Of a DNA stretch of 64,000 nucleotides, positions 1 through 12,024 are shown piece by piece. The first letter of the stretch is position 1, and the number at the start of each line of letters is the position of its first letter. The position numbers and the translations under genes were made by a program. Source of the stretch: Stomoxys calcitrans (lineage: Eukaryota; Arthropoda; Insecta; Diptera; Muscidae); assembly GCF_963082655.1 (NCBI RefSeq), contig NC_081553.1, forward strand, positions 36,777,509 through 36,841,508. The letters are read 5' to 3'. The notes under the pieces are model-generated. The model was not told where the DNA came from, ran no database searches, and was given only the letters and a program-made list of their open reading frames with translations.

Positions 1-557
1 GATCTGAATATTATTCCACTGCGTGTCACAAAGTTGACGTGACCACACTGGCGCTGCATAACTTACCACAGACCGGCCAATTGCTTTGTACGTGGTCAAC
101 AAGGTTTCTTTGTCTGCACCCCAAGTGCTGCCAGCGAGTGTCTTGAGGACCTTGTTTCTACTTTTGACTTTATTGCAGATTGCTGTGGCATGTGGGGAGA
201 AAGTGTAGGAGCTGTCAAATGTGACGCCAAGTATTTTGGGACACTTGATGGTCGGAATCATTTCTCCATCGACCATCACAGTCAGCTCAGAATTCACCTC
301 ACGCGTATTTGTAGTGAACAGTGTGGCTGAAGATTTGGTGGCGGATATCTTCAGATTTCTTGCAGCGAAATATGAGGCAAGTAGACGTTCAACCTATCGC
401 AGATGTCAACATTGGGTGGGGGGCCTGATGCCATGATCGTACAATCGTCCGCATATGATATGAATTCTATGCCGTCTGGGAGGGGTGGAATGGAGGATAG
501 GTAGAGGTTAAACAGTCCCGCCTTGAAGAACTCGCTTGTTGTGGCACTTGATACCAT
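1..557 (-). mobile_element. Jockey-clade non-LTR retrotransposon, reverse transcriptase fragment
   Basis: Read on the minus strand, the fragment gives a reverse-transcriptase segment with the catalytic YADD box (ISYADDCTIMASG, codons around 430-465), followed by jockey-type text such as KSSATLFTT, PKILGVTFD, HATAICNK and LAGSTWG, and runs off the left edge of the window. At least one frame change is needed near 410 to join the segments, so it is decayed. The element would have copied its own mRNA at a nicked chromosomal target. It belongs to the same family as the fragments at 885-1100, 10253-10370, 47200-47450 and 48540-48778. Clade assignment is from remembered family motifs. Confidence 0.85.
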
Positions 558-639
558 CCATTATATCTTATCTCCATTTACTGCCATACTTTAATGAGAC
601 TATTTCTATTCTTTAAAAGGCGGCAGTAATTTCTTCCGG

Positions 640-880
640 TGACCGGTCCATGATTCCGGTGACCGGTCCATGATGTCGTCGTCATAGGCGAGTAGTATGT
701 GTTATCTTGTGAGTAGTATGCCATATCTATTCACATCTGCATCTCGTATAATCTTATCCAGCAGGATATTAAAGAGATCACACCATAAGCAGTCTCCTTG
801 TCTGAAACCTCGTTTGATATTGCATAATGATTTGTAGAAATTCTTTCCTATTCGTACTGAGGAACGTGTATCTGCAATTG
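640..880 (-). mobile_element. RTE-like non-LTR retrotransposon, RT fragment
   Basis: The minus strand encodes SSVRIGKN, then RGFRQGD and CDLFNILLDKI, then LLAYDDDIMD. This is the central RT region; the expected YADD appears as YDDD, and an in-frame stop precedes it. The text continues where the fragment at 10770-11340 stops (both contain SSVRIGKN), so they are pieces of one family's ORF. The element is dead. A 14 bp unit (TTCCGGTGACCGGT) is repeated at about 636-668, at the fragment's edge. Confidence 0.75.
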
Positions 881-884
881 TTGT

Positions 885-1100
885 TGTTGTTTTTTTTTAG
901 CAGTGTGTCGTGCTCTATCTTGTTCAATCTCTCGTCTGCTTGATTCTGTTGAGTATCCAAATCCAGGAATTCTGCGACTAAGATGGGTTGCGTCGAGAGG
1001 GTTCTGGGTCTGGCTGGAGAGTTAAATAGGTGACTTGTGTCGTGTCGTCCATGGTCACAATCGGTACATACATCCCAGCACCAGTGAGGCATCGCTCGTC
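885..1100 (-). mobile_element. Jockey-clade ORF2 C-terminus with (AAC)n tail
   Basis: On the minus strand a run contains CTDCDHGRHDTSHLF, then PARPRTL and VAEFLDLD, the Cys/His-containing C-terminus typical of jockey-clade ORF2, and ends in a short (AAC)n/poly-A-like tail near 880-895. The first Cys/His positions are kept, but the later Cys appears as Ser (NSPARP), so it is probably inactive. It is the 3' end of an element whose RT part is not adjacent in the right order, so it is a separate insertion from the 1-557 fragment. Confidence 0.75.
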
Positions 1101-1395
1101 CAGTAAATTGTTATTTTCAGATTACGAAATCTGAAAAATTCCGATAATCTTGACGATAGATATAACGATCATATTGCCCTTTACCATGGTAGAACGGTTA
1201 TCGGCATACGATCTGTACGCCAGAAAAAAGGATCGCGGTGCGAACCCCCCATAAATGACTGTCGACCTCACACGTTCGATCAAGGCCAACTGAAACAGTC
1301 TGTTCACAGGGTCTTTTCCTATTCAGCACATATCTGATATGTGTGGTGATGGCGGTAAGTGATGTTTTTGGGTTGTACCCAAGCTATAATAAAAC
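1101..1395. other. Gene-free spacer
   Basis: AT-rich spacer between retrotransposon pieces and the next repeat. Short open frames carry no recognisable motif and I see no feature here. Confidence 0.5.
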
Positions 1396-1397
1396 AT

Positions 1398-2065
1398 AAC
1401 AAGAAAAGAGTGCTAAGTTCGGCCGGGCCGATCTTATATACCGTCCACCTTGAATCGCGTTTGTCATGTTATTTCCCCGGTATATATTTTTAGGCAACAA
1501 AGGATAATGAATAAGAATTATCAGAACATACTTGGCACGCCATGAGTCATAAGAGAAGTCGTTGTGCAAAATTTCAGACAAATTTTATAAGAATTGCGCG
1601 CTCTAGAGGCACAAGAAGTATTACCGGGAGATTGGTTTATATGGAAGTTATATCATGTTATGAAGAGATTTAAACCATACTTGGCATAGTTGTAGCATGT
1701 CAAAATACCTCATATAAAGCTTTAGCCAAATCGATTAAGAATTGCAGCCTCTAGAAGCCCAAGAAGTAGAGCTGGAAAACTATCAAGAAGTCAAGATCCG
1801 AGATCGGTTTATATGACAGCCATATCAAAACATGGACCACTTTACAATTCCAACCGACCTACACTAATGCAAAATTTCAAGCGCCTACCCTCACTCCTTC
1901 GAAAGTTAATGTACTTTCGACGAAAGGGCGGGCATAGCTAAATCGACTCAGAATGTCAAGACGATCAAGAATTTTTATACTTTGTTGGGTCTTTAATAAT
2001 ATTTCTATGTGTTACAAACGGAATGATCAAATTAATATGCCCCCATCCTACGGTGGAGGGTATAA
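1398..2065 (+). repeat. Interspersed repeat, family 1 (TTCGGCCGGGCC ends), shortened copy
   Basis: The copy begins with GTGCTAAGTTCGGCCGGGCC, followed by a TATACCGTCCACC block, and ends with the reverse of that block (CGGTGGAGGGTATA). The interior has the family's recurring phrase 'AGATCGGTTTATATGRCAGC'. No protein is encoded. Related copies lie at 9069-9853, 40185-40320, 43025-43445 and 48785-49205. Inverted ends suggest a non-autonomous DNA element, but no clean target-site duplication could be set. Confidence 0.8.
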
Positions 2066-2884
2066 AAATAACTGACGATATGAATTCTCCAATTTCCTTG
2101 ACAATCTCCGACGATTACGTAGCAGTGAAACATCTTCCAATAGCACGATGTCAGTTGGATTCCGGGGAAATGTATTTCCAAAAATAGTTTTAGTAGTTCA
2201 CTATAAGGTGCGGAGCCTAAGGCCTCGGATGTATCATCGTGGTAGCTGCGCAATCCTATCCAGGATTTGCTCTATGCCTTCTTCAACTTACCTTGTAATT
2301 TCTTAAATCTGTCTTATAAATAACCCAGTACTAAGAAACCCTTGTGACTTTGGTCCTAGGATATGCGGAATTAAGCCAGTCCTTCAGGGCTTTCGCTACA
2401 TCGAGGGAAAAAAATCAAGTGAAGGAAAACGTCTCAAAACTTGGTGCTATAAATTTGATAATAAACCAACAAACGACTTCATTTAACCCTGCAACCATTT
2501 ATACTGTCCTGGACTTTGACTCCATCAAAGTAAGTAAACACAGTTTTTGTTGCTTGTTAAGTTTTTTTACTTTATTGCAATGTATATGGAAGAATACACT
2601 AACACATATACAGCTCAAATTCTAATTGGGTAGATTTGGCGTTTGTTTTGCTGCTCTTCTACAGCGAGCGAGCTGGCGATAGAGAGATAATTTTTAGTTT
2701 TCTTTTAGACTTATGGAGTACTATAGGGACTAGGACTATCGGAAGAATATTTTAAAATGCGATAACCAATGCATTCCGATGATTTGGAGGTTTCATTTTT
2801 GGCACAACAATTCAAATAACAATGGGACGAGGATGACATTCTACGATAACAATCACAATCAGCCAACTCAGGCAGAGATTGATA
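2066..2884. other. Intergenic and 3' UTR of Task7
   Basis: Downstream of the channel gene. The minus strand carries AATAAA at 2571-2576, about 310 bases after the Task7 stop, a reasonable polyadenylation signal. Left of it I see nothing beyond low-complexity DNA. Confidence 0.5.
2571..2576 (-). terminator. Candidate poly(A) signal of Task7
   Basis: AATAAA on the minus strand about 310 nt downstream of the stop codon. It is the first canonical hexamer I found in that direction. Confidence 0.45.
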
Positions 2885-4029
2885 TCAAACTGAGGCCCTC
2901 TTAAGGCTAATGGTACTGGCAATAATATCGGTTGGACGAAAATCCGGATCGGCAAAGGTCTCATGATTCATGCAGCGTGTACCGCCCAAACATGTGCAGG
3001 AGCATATGGAAGCGGTTTCATCAAATTCCGTCATATAGTTGGAACCATTCAATAGCTTGCCGTGAATGTTATAGCTATGCTCGGTATCGAAAGTGACTGG
3101 TTGGCTGGCTGCTGCCAAGTTTTGGGCATCCTGTTCATCACGTTTAGCATCCTCAGCTTGCCTGCAAGAAAAATCAACGGAATTTTGTTAAATACAAACT
3201 CGTGGAGCAAAGAAAATCTTCTTACATGGTCATGAATCGCAATACCAACAAATTGATGCTGGCAGCCACGACGGCCAAGCCGAATAGGATAAACACTAAA
3301 CTTAGAGCTACATAGCCCGGTTTATTCATAAGCGCCTGATCATTCTGTAGAGCCACATAATCACCGAACCCAATGGTGGTCAGTGTGACAAAGCAATAAT
3401 AGAAACTATCAAAATAGCTCCAACCTTCATAGCGTGAAAATACTGCCGCCCCTGTGGTTATTATGATTGACGAAAGCATGCCGGTGGCCAACATTAGATT
3501 CATCTCCGTGGCCTCCGTGTGACTGCATTGCATATAACGCTTTGCTCTGCGTATAATGACCGATGCGAATTTATTCAAACGTTCGCCAATGCTCTGGAAC
3601 ATAACCAATCCCAAGGGTATGCCAACCTGTAAATGCAAAAAAAATCACATCAGTTTCTTAAAAGCATTCTATTTTCTTATTTACCATGGCATAGGCCATG
3701 CAAAAGGCTTTGCCTCCTATGGTAACTGGCGTCGAATGCCCATAACCAATCATGGCCAAGACTACAGTGGCAAAGTAAAATGCCCCAGCAAACTTCCACT
3801 GGGGGCCTGCTTTATGCGGCTTGTTCTCGATTATCACTATCTCCATCATACGTAAATCCTCTGTGGTCACATTGTATTTCTTCATAAAGTTATTCTTGAC
3901 TGCCTGCAGGAAGTCCCATCGCTTCGATTCGAAATCCGATTCTAAACTATCAAAAACGGCAGCGCCAATCAGCAGATAGGTAAAGGTACACACCACCAAT
4001 GAAAGCGTCCGCACATTCTGGCGCTTCAT
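2885..4029 (-). CDS. Task7: Two-pore-domain K+ channel, TASK-7 type
   Basis: Exons on the minus strand are 4029..3685, 3626..3226 and 3161..2885 (introns of 58 and 64 nt, GT-AG). They join in frame to 340 codons. The protein has the K2P plan: TM1 about residues 9-29, an extracellular cap with glycosylation site NVT 53-55, pore loop 1 ending G95-Y96-G97-H98, the [11 protein letters not shown] segment at 117-127, pore loop 2 with TIGFGD 199-204, a last TM, and a cytosolic tail ending SLKRASV. H98 matches the proton-sensing position of TASK channels. Filter 1 reads AMIGYG rather than TTIGYG, with Met93 replacing a filter threonine; I recall the same in Drosophila TASK-7. Such channels set resting potential by background K+ leak. 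The start was chosen at MKRQNVRT because the family begins there; an upstream in-frame ATG (4086) would add 19 unrelated residues. Task6 is the alternative, but the C-tail fits Task7 better. Confidence 0.9.
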
Positions 4030-4754
4030 ATTGCTGCACTGTATCACAAACTCAACGATATAATCTCGATAGGATTCAATGAGCATTCAATAGCTTTTCT
4101 GTCTAGTTGAGGGTTTCTTGTGCGAGTGCTGATTTACAAACTAATTGGGGAAGACTATGGGGAGTTACATGGAATATGCTAATGAATCTAAGGATTCCCC
4201 CAGTGCCACTGAGTTGTGTGTATAGTTAGTTTGTTTTGTTTTTGTACCGAAAATCAATATATGTGCAATGTCCTTTTCCTCCGACCTCACAAGGAACTAA
4301 CAAGGACTGGGTTTGTTACATAGCAAATGACATTCGTACTTCCTGGTTAGTGCGCAGAAGCTTTTTATGTCATTTGGCGTATTTTGATAGGGGAGATGAG
4401 ATTTGAACTTCTTTATGAGACGATTTCCCCTATTAAAGGAATAAAGAAAAGCAGTCACAATTTTTAATTTTATAATTGAAATTTTTCATTCACTAGTGTT
4501 TATGTTGCACAAAGCATATCGCAAACCGGAAATCCATATATCCCTTGCCAACAGTGTTGTCAATCAATTGATTTGCACACAGCAAACCTAAGTCCTCGTG
4601 GTTGCTCTTAAAAAATATTTATATGAACACAAGTAAAATTAAAAGAATATCTAAGTGGGATGCAATAGAGGAGGTAAACATGAACATTAAATTAACACAC
4701 GTTGATAATCAAGCAAGTTGAGAGACAATTAAAAAAAAAAACAGTAAAGAAAGG
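4030..4754. other. Task7 upstream region
   Basis: This should hold the Task7 5' UTR and promoter. I see no TATA box at a convincing distance and no other gene. A CAGTGTTG motif near 4551 resembles sequence common upstream of fly housekeeping genes, without proof of function. Confidence 0.4.
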
Positions 4755-6090
4755 CAAAAGTCGGATGGTGCAGACTGTATAATACCCTACACCTACCCTA
4801 TAAGTACAAAGTGGGAGCTATATCTAATTCTGAACCAATTTTGATGGAACTCGGCGTATGTTTTCAGATAGGTTATTGAACATCCCGTATCACATTTCGA
4901 GCAATTATGTTCCAACTGTAATAACTACGGTTGACAAATGACAACATTATTGCAAATTACCCAAAATCTGACGAAAATATATATAAGAGCTATATCTAAA
5001 TCTGAACCGATTTCGAGCAAACTTCTCAGCTATTGTGGTAATCTAGAAGTGAAAATAGGGCGATATACATATATGGCAGCTATATCTAAATGGGAACCGA
5101 TTTCTATGAAATTCACCAGTAATACATAATGTCAAAGATAAAACCCTTCCTTCCTTCGAGAAAATCGATTTACAAATGAGCCCTTTATTACAAAATTTCT
5201 CAAAATCGTACGAACGTGTATATGGGAGTTTTGTTTAAATCTGAACCGACTTTGACTAAACTCTATAGATATTGTGGTAGTCGTCGAGGAAAGCGTTGTG
5301 CAAAATTTTGACAAGATTGATCAATAAATGCGCTTGCAGTGGCTTTAGTGGAAAAATCAGGCGATATACATATATGGCAGCTATATCTAAATCTGGACTG
5401 ATTTCTATGAAATTCACCAGTTATATTAAGAGTCATAAGAAAATTCTTCCTGCCAAATTTCAAGAGAATCGGTTAACAAATGAACACTTTATTGCAATAT
5501 TTCTCAATATCGTACGAACATATATAAGGGAGCTATATCTAAATCTGAACCGATTTTGAGCAAACTTCTTAAATATTGTAGTAGTCGTCGAGGAAAGAGT
5601 TGTACAATATTTTGGGAAGATTGGTCTATAAATGAGTTTGCTGTGGCTCTAGGAGTGATAATCGGGCGATAAATATATAGAGCTATATCTAAATCTAAAA
5701 CGATTTCTATGAAATTCACGATCGTCTCGAAAGTCGAGAGAAAATCCTTCCTGCCAAAATTCGATAGAATCCTTTTACAAATGGCCACATTATTGCAATA
5801 TTAGTCCAGATCGGGCGAACATATTTATGAGAGCTATATCCAAATCTGATTTTTTTCCGATTTTTCCAATTTCCTTAGGCTTCGTTTCTAGGCGGAAAAA
5901 GTAACTGCACAAAATTTTAAGGCGATCGGATAAAAATTGAGACCTGTAGTTTGTACACAAATTAACATGGACAGACTGACATAGCTAAATCGAATCAGAA
6001 AGTGATTCTGAGTCGATCGGTTTACTTATAATAAATGTAGTAAGTTATAATACCCTGTACCATAGTGGTGGTGAAGGGTATAAAAAGATA
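4755..6090. repeat. Interspersed repeat, family 2, built of ~150 bp tandem units
   Basis: The edges carry opposed ATACCCT blocks (ATAATACCCTACACC near 4778, GGTGGTGAAGGGTATA near 6068). The inside repeats the phrase GCTATATCTAAATCTGAACC at about 5079, 5226, 5379, 5531, 5683 and 5833, a spacing of 147-153 bases, with two alternating unit types (one with 'GAAATTCACCAG', one with 'GTAGTCGTCGAGGAAAG'). There is no coding capacity. The many small open frames here are by-products of the tandem repeat. Confidence 0.85.
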
Positions 6091-7538
<1,448 letters not shown>

Positions 7539-8400
7539 ACTAGCGCTTACTACAAGTTATTCAATTAAGTCAAGTAAAAATAAACTTATTATTGTTTCTG
7601 TTCTTTTTTGGGAATATTTGCTGTGATGAAGAATCTAGATCGACTCGATGCACTACGAATTCGAGAAAGCCGCCGTACTGTGACTGCAAGCACGCAAGCA
7701 AGAAGCCATTGACTATATACGAGCAGCAACGGAATTAGAAGAAAAAGGAATGGAATAAGCACTCCACACACACACACACCTACCAACAATAACACACATA
7801 CTCGTACACTAGAAGACAAAGTATTCCAAAGCTTCGGAGGCAGTTGGACAAGATTTTTGTATGGCCTAGGCATTAAGGATAGACGTGTTTTTTTAGTTTT
7901 TTAATTTTTCACAATATGCTTAACTATAAAAACTAAATGAAACAGGAATTAACAACAACATAAAAAAGTTGCGATTTAAAAAACAATTAACTTGAAATTG
8001 AAATTAAAATAAAAATTACTTATTATCTATAGTAGATGTTTGAGCACAAAATTCTATGATAAAGAGATGTCTTCTACCCAAACCAAGAGCCACATTAAGG
8101 GCGCTGTAGCCTTTTTGTAATAGTTTGTTTCTGCTTTTCTAGTGCAATAAAACCAAAAAGGTTAGCACACCTCCCCCCCACACACACACATACACATAAA
8201 CCCGAACACACCCTTAGTAGCATGTATTTTGTTTTTCGGGGGAAAAAACCCAACCAACCCAAAAAGAAAAAATGCAACCAAACAAATAAATAATTTATGT
8301 CAAATCAAAAGCAAAAAATACAAAAAGTAACATATTTGCAAAATTTAATTCAATTTCAATAATGAAAATACACATTTAATGGAAGATTCCAAATAAAATT
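7539..8400 (+). other. Rab6 3' UTR
   Basis: Sequence after the stop carries CA-repeats (about 7768 and 8180) and AATAAA hexamers at 7579-7584 and 8392-8397, so short and long 3' ends are both plausible. No protein is evident; open frames on either strand lack motifs. Confidence 0.5.
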
Positions 8401-9068
8401 TACATGGTCTTTTAATTTTTCTGTTTTGTACTACATATATGCTGGCTATATTACGCATCAGCACATTGGATGGCTGTAGAAAAAATCATCTTCCTTTCTG
8501 GGTAGGTAAGGTGCTGGCATGTTTGTCATGTATGTTATTGTTGGGAATTCTGTGTCAACAACAACACAAATAAATGATAAGAGAGGTCGGATTATGCACC
8601 CCACCCTCTCGCCCTGTAATTCCCTATGATGATGATGATAATGGATACAGTATATTTTGAGAATTGATTAATATTTTGGGGTATTGACATGGTACTTTGT
8701 AATGCTTAACCTCTCTCTCGCTGATGACTTTTATTTTTTAAGGGAAAACAGCTGACAGCATTGGTTTGGCAATGCTAAAATATGTGGGTAACACTGGCAA
8801 AGTAAATAGATAATCAAGTGCGTTATAACGGTGATAATGTTACTGCTGAAAACAGTTCAATACTGTGAACAATTAAGTCAAAAAATAACTTAATATATGA
8901 TTCATCGATTTCCCATTGCGAATTTCCAATCATCTTTCTCCGATTAGGTTTAGGCACAACGTCTCTGGCCGATTATTATCTTATTAAAAAGATATAAATC
9001 TAACTGGATTCAGTCCTGTTGGTTTCTCTAATGCCTAAAAAATACCATATACGTTAATCCTACACTCA
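8401..9068. other. Gene-free spacer
   Basis: AT-rich DNA with a short TGATGATGATGA run near 8626. I found no gene or clear repeat. Confidence 0.5.
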
Positions 9069-9853
9069 AACAAGTAAGAGCGTGCTAAGTTTGGCCGGGC
9101 CGAATCTTATATACCCTCCACCATGGATCGCATTTGTCGAGTTCTTTGCGCGGAATAATGAATAAGAATTGTTATGCTATTGCAGCTATATTAAGTTATA
9201 GTCCGATTCGGACCATAAATGAATTGAATGCTGAACATTGTAGAAGTCATTGTGTAATATTTCAGCCCATTCGGATAAGAACTGCGCCTTGTAGGGTCTC
9301 AAGAAGCAAAATCGGGAGATCGGTTTATATGGGAGCTGTATCAAGCTATAGATCGATTCAGATAATATTGGAAACGTGTGTTAAAGATCATGGGAGAAGC
9401 CGTTGTACAAAAATTCTGCGAAATCGGGTGAGAATTGCGCCCTCTAAAGGCTCATGAAATCAAGATCCGAGATCGGTTTATATGTCAGCTATATCAGGTT
9501 ATGTACCGATTTGCGCCATACTTAGCACAGTTGTTGGAGGTGATACCAAAACACCACGTGCACAATTTCAGCCAAATCGGGTAAGAATTGCATCCTCTAA
9601 AAGCTGAAGAAGTCAAAACCCAAGATCGATTTATATGGCAGCTATATCAAAGTATGGACCGATTTGGCCCATTTACAATCCCAACCGACCTACACTAATA
9701 ATAATACTCGCTAATACTCCTTAGAAAGTTAGTGTGCTTTCGACAGACAGACGGACGGGCGTACAGACGGACGGACATGGCTAGATCGACTTAAAATGTC
9801 ATGACGATCAAGAATATATATACTTTATGAGATCTTAGACGCATATATTGACT
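9069..9853 (+). repeat. Interspersed repeat, family 1, near-complete left part
   Basis: Starts CAAGTAAGAGCGTGCTAAG, then GGCCGGGCCGAATC and TATACCCTCCACC. Inside, the phrase 'GGGAGCTGTATC/GTCAGCTATATC/GGCAGCTATATC' occurs at 9331, 9484 and 9637, exactly 153 bases apart. The expected right-hand block GGTGGAGGGTATA is missing, so the 3' end is truncated. It is non-coding. Confidence 0.85.
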
Positions 9854-10250
9854 TTCCAAACCCAAGTTTATGAACTGTTTGCCACCTTGTAATAAACAAA
9901 ATTTAATCAAATTAGATTAAAATTTTTTGCCATATTTTTAGAGTCTACATAGATGCTGAAGATTCCCTATTTTCCGGGAGGGGAGTACCTTACAATTGTC
10001 CCCAACCTGTTTTTGACCACTCTCTTAGTTCTAGATGTCTGAAAAATGTGAAAAGTGATCCCGCTATTGAAGCCTGAAAAGGACTCGTGCAGAAGGGAAT
10101 CATACAGAGAGATTTTCCTTCTCTGAAAAGTAGTCAAGACATTTGAGAAGATACTCCTCCCGAGCATCGATAAGAATTTTCATTTGCTAAGCAATAACAT
10201 GAATTTTGTAAATTGCATAGCACGCCGATAACTTTGCACACTATCACTGC
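9854..10250. other. Gene-free spacer
   Basis: No recognisable gene, repeat or motif. An open frame on the minus strand (9967-10167) has no family resemblance I can name. Confidence 0.4.
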
Positions 10251-10252
10251 AC

Positions 10253-10370
10253 ATTCAAGCCGTGGTCTCAACCAGTCTTTCAGCCAGTCCAAGTCGTTTC
10301 ATAGGACGACCGTCGTGGCTTTAGACTTTTCTAAGGTTTTCGATACGGCCAGCAATGTCACACTTTTTCA
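10253..10370 (+). mobile_element. Jockey-clade RT fragment (motif A)
   Basis: The plus strand encodes RGLNQ, then HRTTVVALDFSKVFDTASNVTLFQ-like text, which is RT motif A with its catalytic aspartate in ALDFSKVFD. It is only ~40 codons and lacks the rest of the enzyme. Confidence 0.7.
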
Positions 10371-10510
10371 GGTGAGGGTGTAGAGGCATCTGATCTAGAC
10401 GTCATCTAGATCGAGTTAAATACGTAAGATCATGGCTTCAGATCTTTGCGTTCATAACGTAATTTTTGGACACAATCGCCACCCACAGCACCTGAAATAG
10501 TGCTGCCAAA

Positions 10511-10585
10511 ATATCGATGGCACTATCGAACCTATCGATATTTTAGTTTTTGGCTGAATATCGACTGATATCATTACTATCGGCA
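10511..10585. promoter_or_regulatory. Cluster of TATCGATA/CGATA motifs
   Basis: Five related sites fall within 75 bases: ATCGAT at 10513, TATCGA at 10524, the full palindrome TATCGATA at 10533-10540, ATATCGA at 10558 and CTATCGG at 10578. TATCGATA is the DREF element and clustered CGATA is the BEAF-32 recognition pattern in Drosophila. It may be a promoter or boundary remnant between Rab6 and the Fbp1-like gene. Function is inferred. Confidence 0.4.
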
Positions 10586-10689
10586 AAGTTACACTATTTG
10601 TAAAATTTAACAAAATGCGATCCGATCGTTAATGTATCCCAATCATACATTTTTCTATCGTCCTCCTTTTTGAGTATTTCAAGTATCAT

Positions 10690-10755
10690 TTGAATCGGCC
10701 CATAACCTGTTATAGCTTCCTAATTAAATCTCCCGATTTTACTTCTTGAGATTCC
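10690..10755 (-). repeat. Family 1 repeat, short fragment
   Basis: Reverse-oriented phrases (AATCGGCCCATAACCTG, CTCCCGATTTTACTTCTTGAG) match the interior of the 9069 and 43025 copies. Confidence 0.55.
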
Positions 10756-10769
10756 GAGAGATTCTTTCC

Positions 10770-11340
10770 TATTCTTACTGAGGAACACGTATCAGCAAGT
10801 GTCATCCTGCAGAGTCTTATTAATTTTGCAGGGATACCAAACTCAGACATGGCTTGAAATACCTTTGAAACTAAGGGAGTATCGAAAGCGGCTTTGTAGT
10901 CAACAAAGAGATGGTAGGTGTTTATATGTCCTTCTCGGGTCTTTTACAGGTCTATGGTGGATTTACCAGGTCTAAAGCCACATTGATAGGGCCCAATTAT
11001 CTCATCGAATTTAGGTTTAAATCTTTCACACAGTACGCTGGAGAGTATCTTGTATGCGATGGGGAGGAGAGTTATTCCTCTGTGGTTGGCACATTCCGTC
11101 TTGTCTCTTTTCATGTGTACGGGGCATAGTATGCTGGGGTTCCAATGATTCCAATCATCGGGTATGCGTTCTTCTAGCCAGATTGCGCACACAAGCTGAT
11201 GCATACGCCTTATCAGCGTGTCGCCTCTGGTCTTAAATAGTTCAGGAGGTAACTCGACGGCTCCTGCTGCCTTGTTGTTCTTCAGTCGGGTTACTGCTAT
11301 TTGGACCTCATTCGGACTAGGAGGTAAACATTCTATACTA
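10770..11340 (-). mobile_element. RTE-like retrotransposon, RT N-terminal half
   Basis: On the minus strand an almost continuous reading gives EVQIAVTRLKNNKAAG, then EERIPDDWN, then CANHRGITLLPIAYKILSSV, GPYQCGFRPGKSTID, and after a frame slip HLFVDYKAAFD (RT motif A) to SSVRIGKN. This is the fingers and early palm of a non-LTR reverse transcriptase. Frame breaks show it is inactive. It is the best-preserved of three fragments of this family. Confidence 0.85.
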
Positions 11341-11910
11341 TAATCAGGGATTGGTTTCCTTGGATCTTGGATGTCTCAAAGAATTGAAATCTCAATCTCT
11401 CACACAATACATTCCTTAATATTCTCTCGCACAATACATTCCTTATTCCTTTGTGGCTCGCACATACCTTTATGTCTCCCTTCTTGTGCACTGACTAATA
11501 ACCTACCTGCACTAGCGATTTGCCTCCAATCTTATTAGGAATTAAAGGAAATCTACCTGTTCCTGTAACTTTCTGTTCTGTTCAAATTCTCTAAAGAATT
11601 GGAGTATTAGCTATTCCGCATAGTAACAAACATGATTCAATTTTCACTATCAGTAGCATAATCAATGCCAGAATTTTCCCAATATTTTTCAATCATCAAC
11701 CTGCAAGATGAGATTTCATCATTCTCCTGTCTGATGTCAATTTTTATTACAACCAATAAATTGATGCATCATTCCATATCAATCACATAAGAAAGTTCCA
11801 AATCAAAAACGGTAGGAAAGTCTACAAAAATCTATAGGCAACAATGAAAAAAAAAGTTGATGCAAATAACCTCTTTCTGAGATAAGGGTTTGCTGATTTT
11901 CTTGTAATCC
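11341..11910. other. Spacer upstream of the Fbp1-like gene
   Basis: Contains a short direct repeat, CRCACAATACATTCCTTA, twice at about 11400-11445. No gene is seen. The last part is likely enhancer/promoter DNA for the downstream fat-body gene. Confidence 0.4.
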
Positions 11911-11913
11911 GTC

Positions 11914-11950
11914 TATAAATATTGAAAATTTTCGGCAAAGCTATCACAGT
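11914..11950 (+). promoter_or_regulatory. TATA box and initiator of the Fbp1-like gene
   Basis: TATAAAT lies at 11914-11920. About 31 bases downstream is an initiator-like ATCACAGT (11942-11949), leaving a 5' UTR of ~80 nt before the ATG at 12025. Spacing and position fit a strong, tissue-specific TATA promoter of the kind found in storage-protein genes. Confidence 0.7.
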
Positions 11951-12024
11951 TGCTTCAAGTGTTTCCATTCGAGTGAGTGTATAAAGAAAGTCCTTGGGTA
12001 GCAAGAAACGTAACCCGATTCGCC

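Noticed and set aside
3556..3855. 99-codon plus-strand frame over Task7
   Set aside because: Antisense shadow of the channel exons.
4938..5788. Cluster of 60-95 codon open frames on both strands
   Set aside because: They recur with the ~150 bp period of the repeat and have no independent features.
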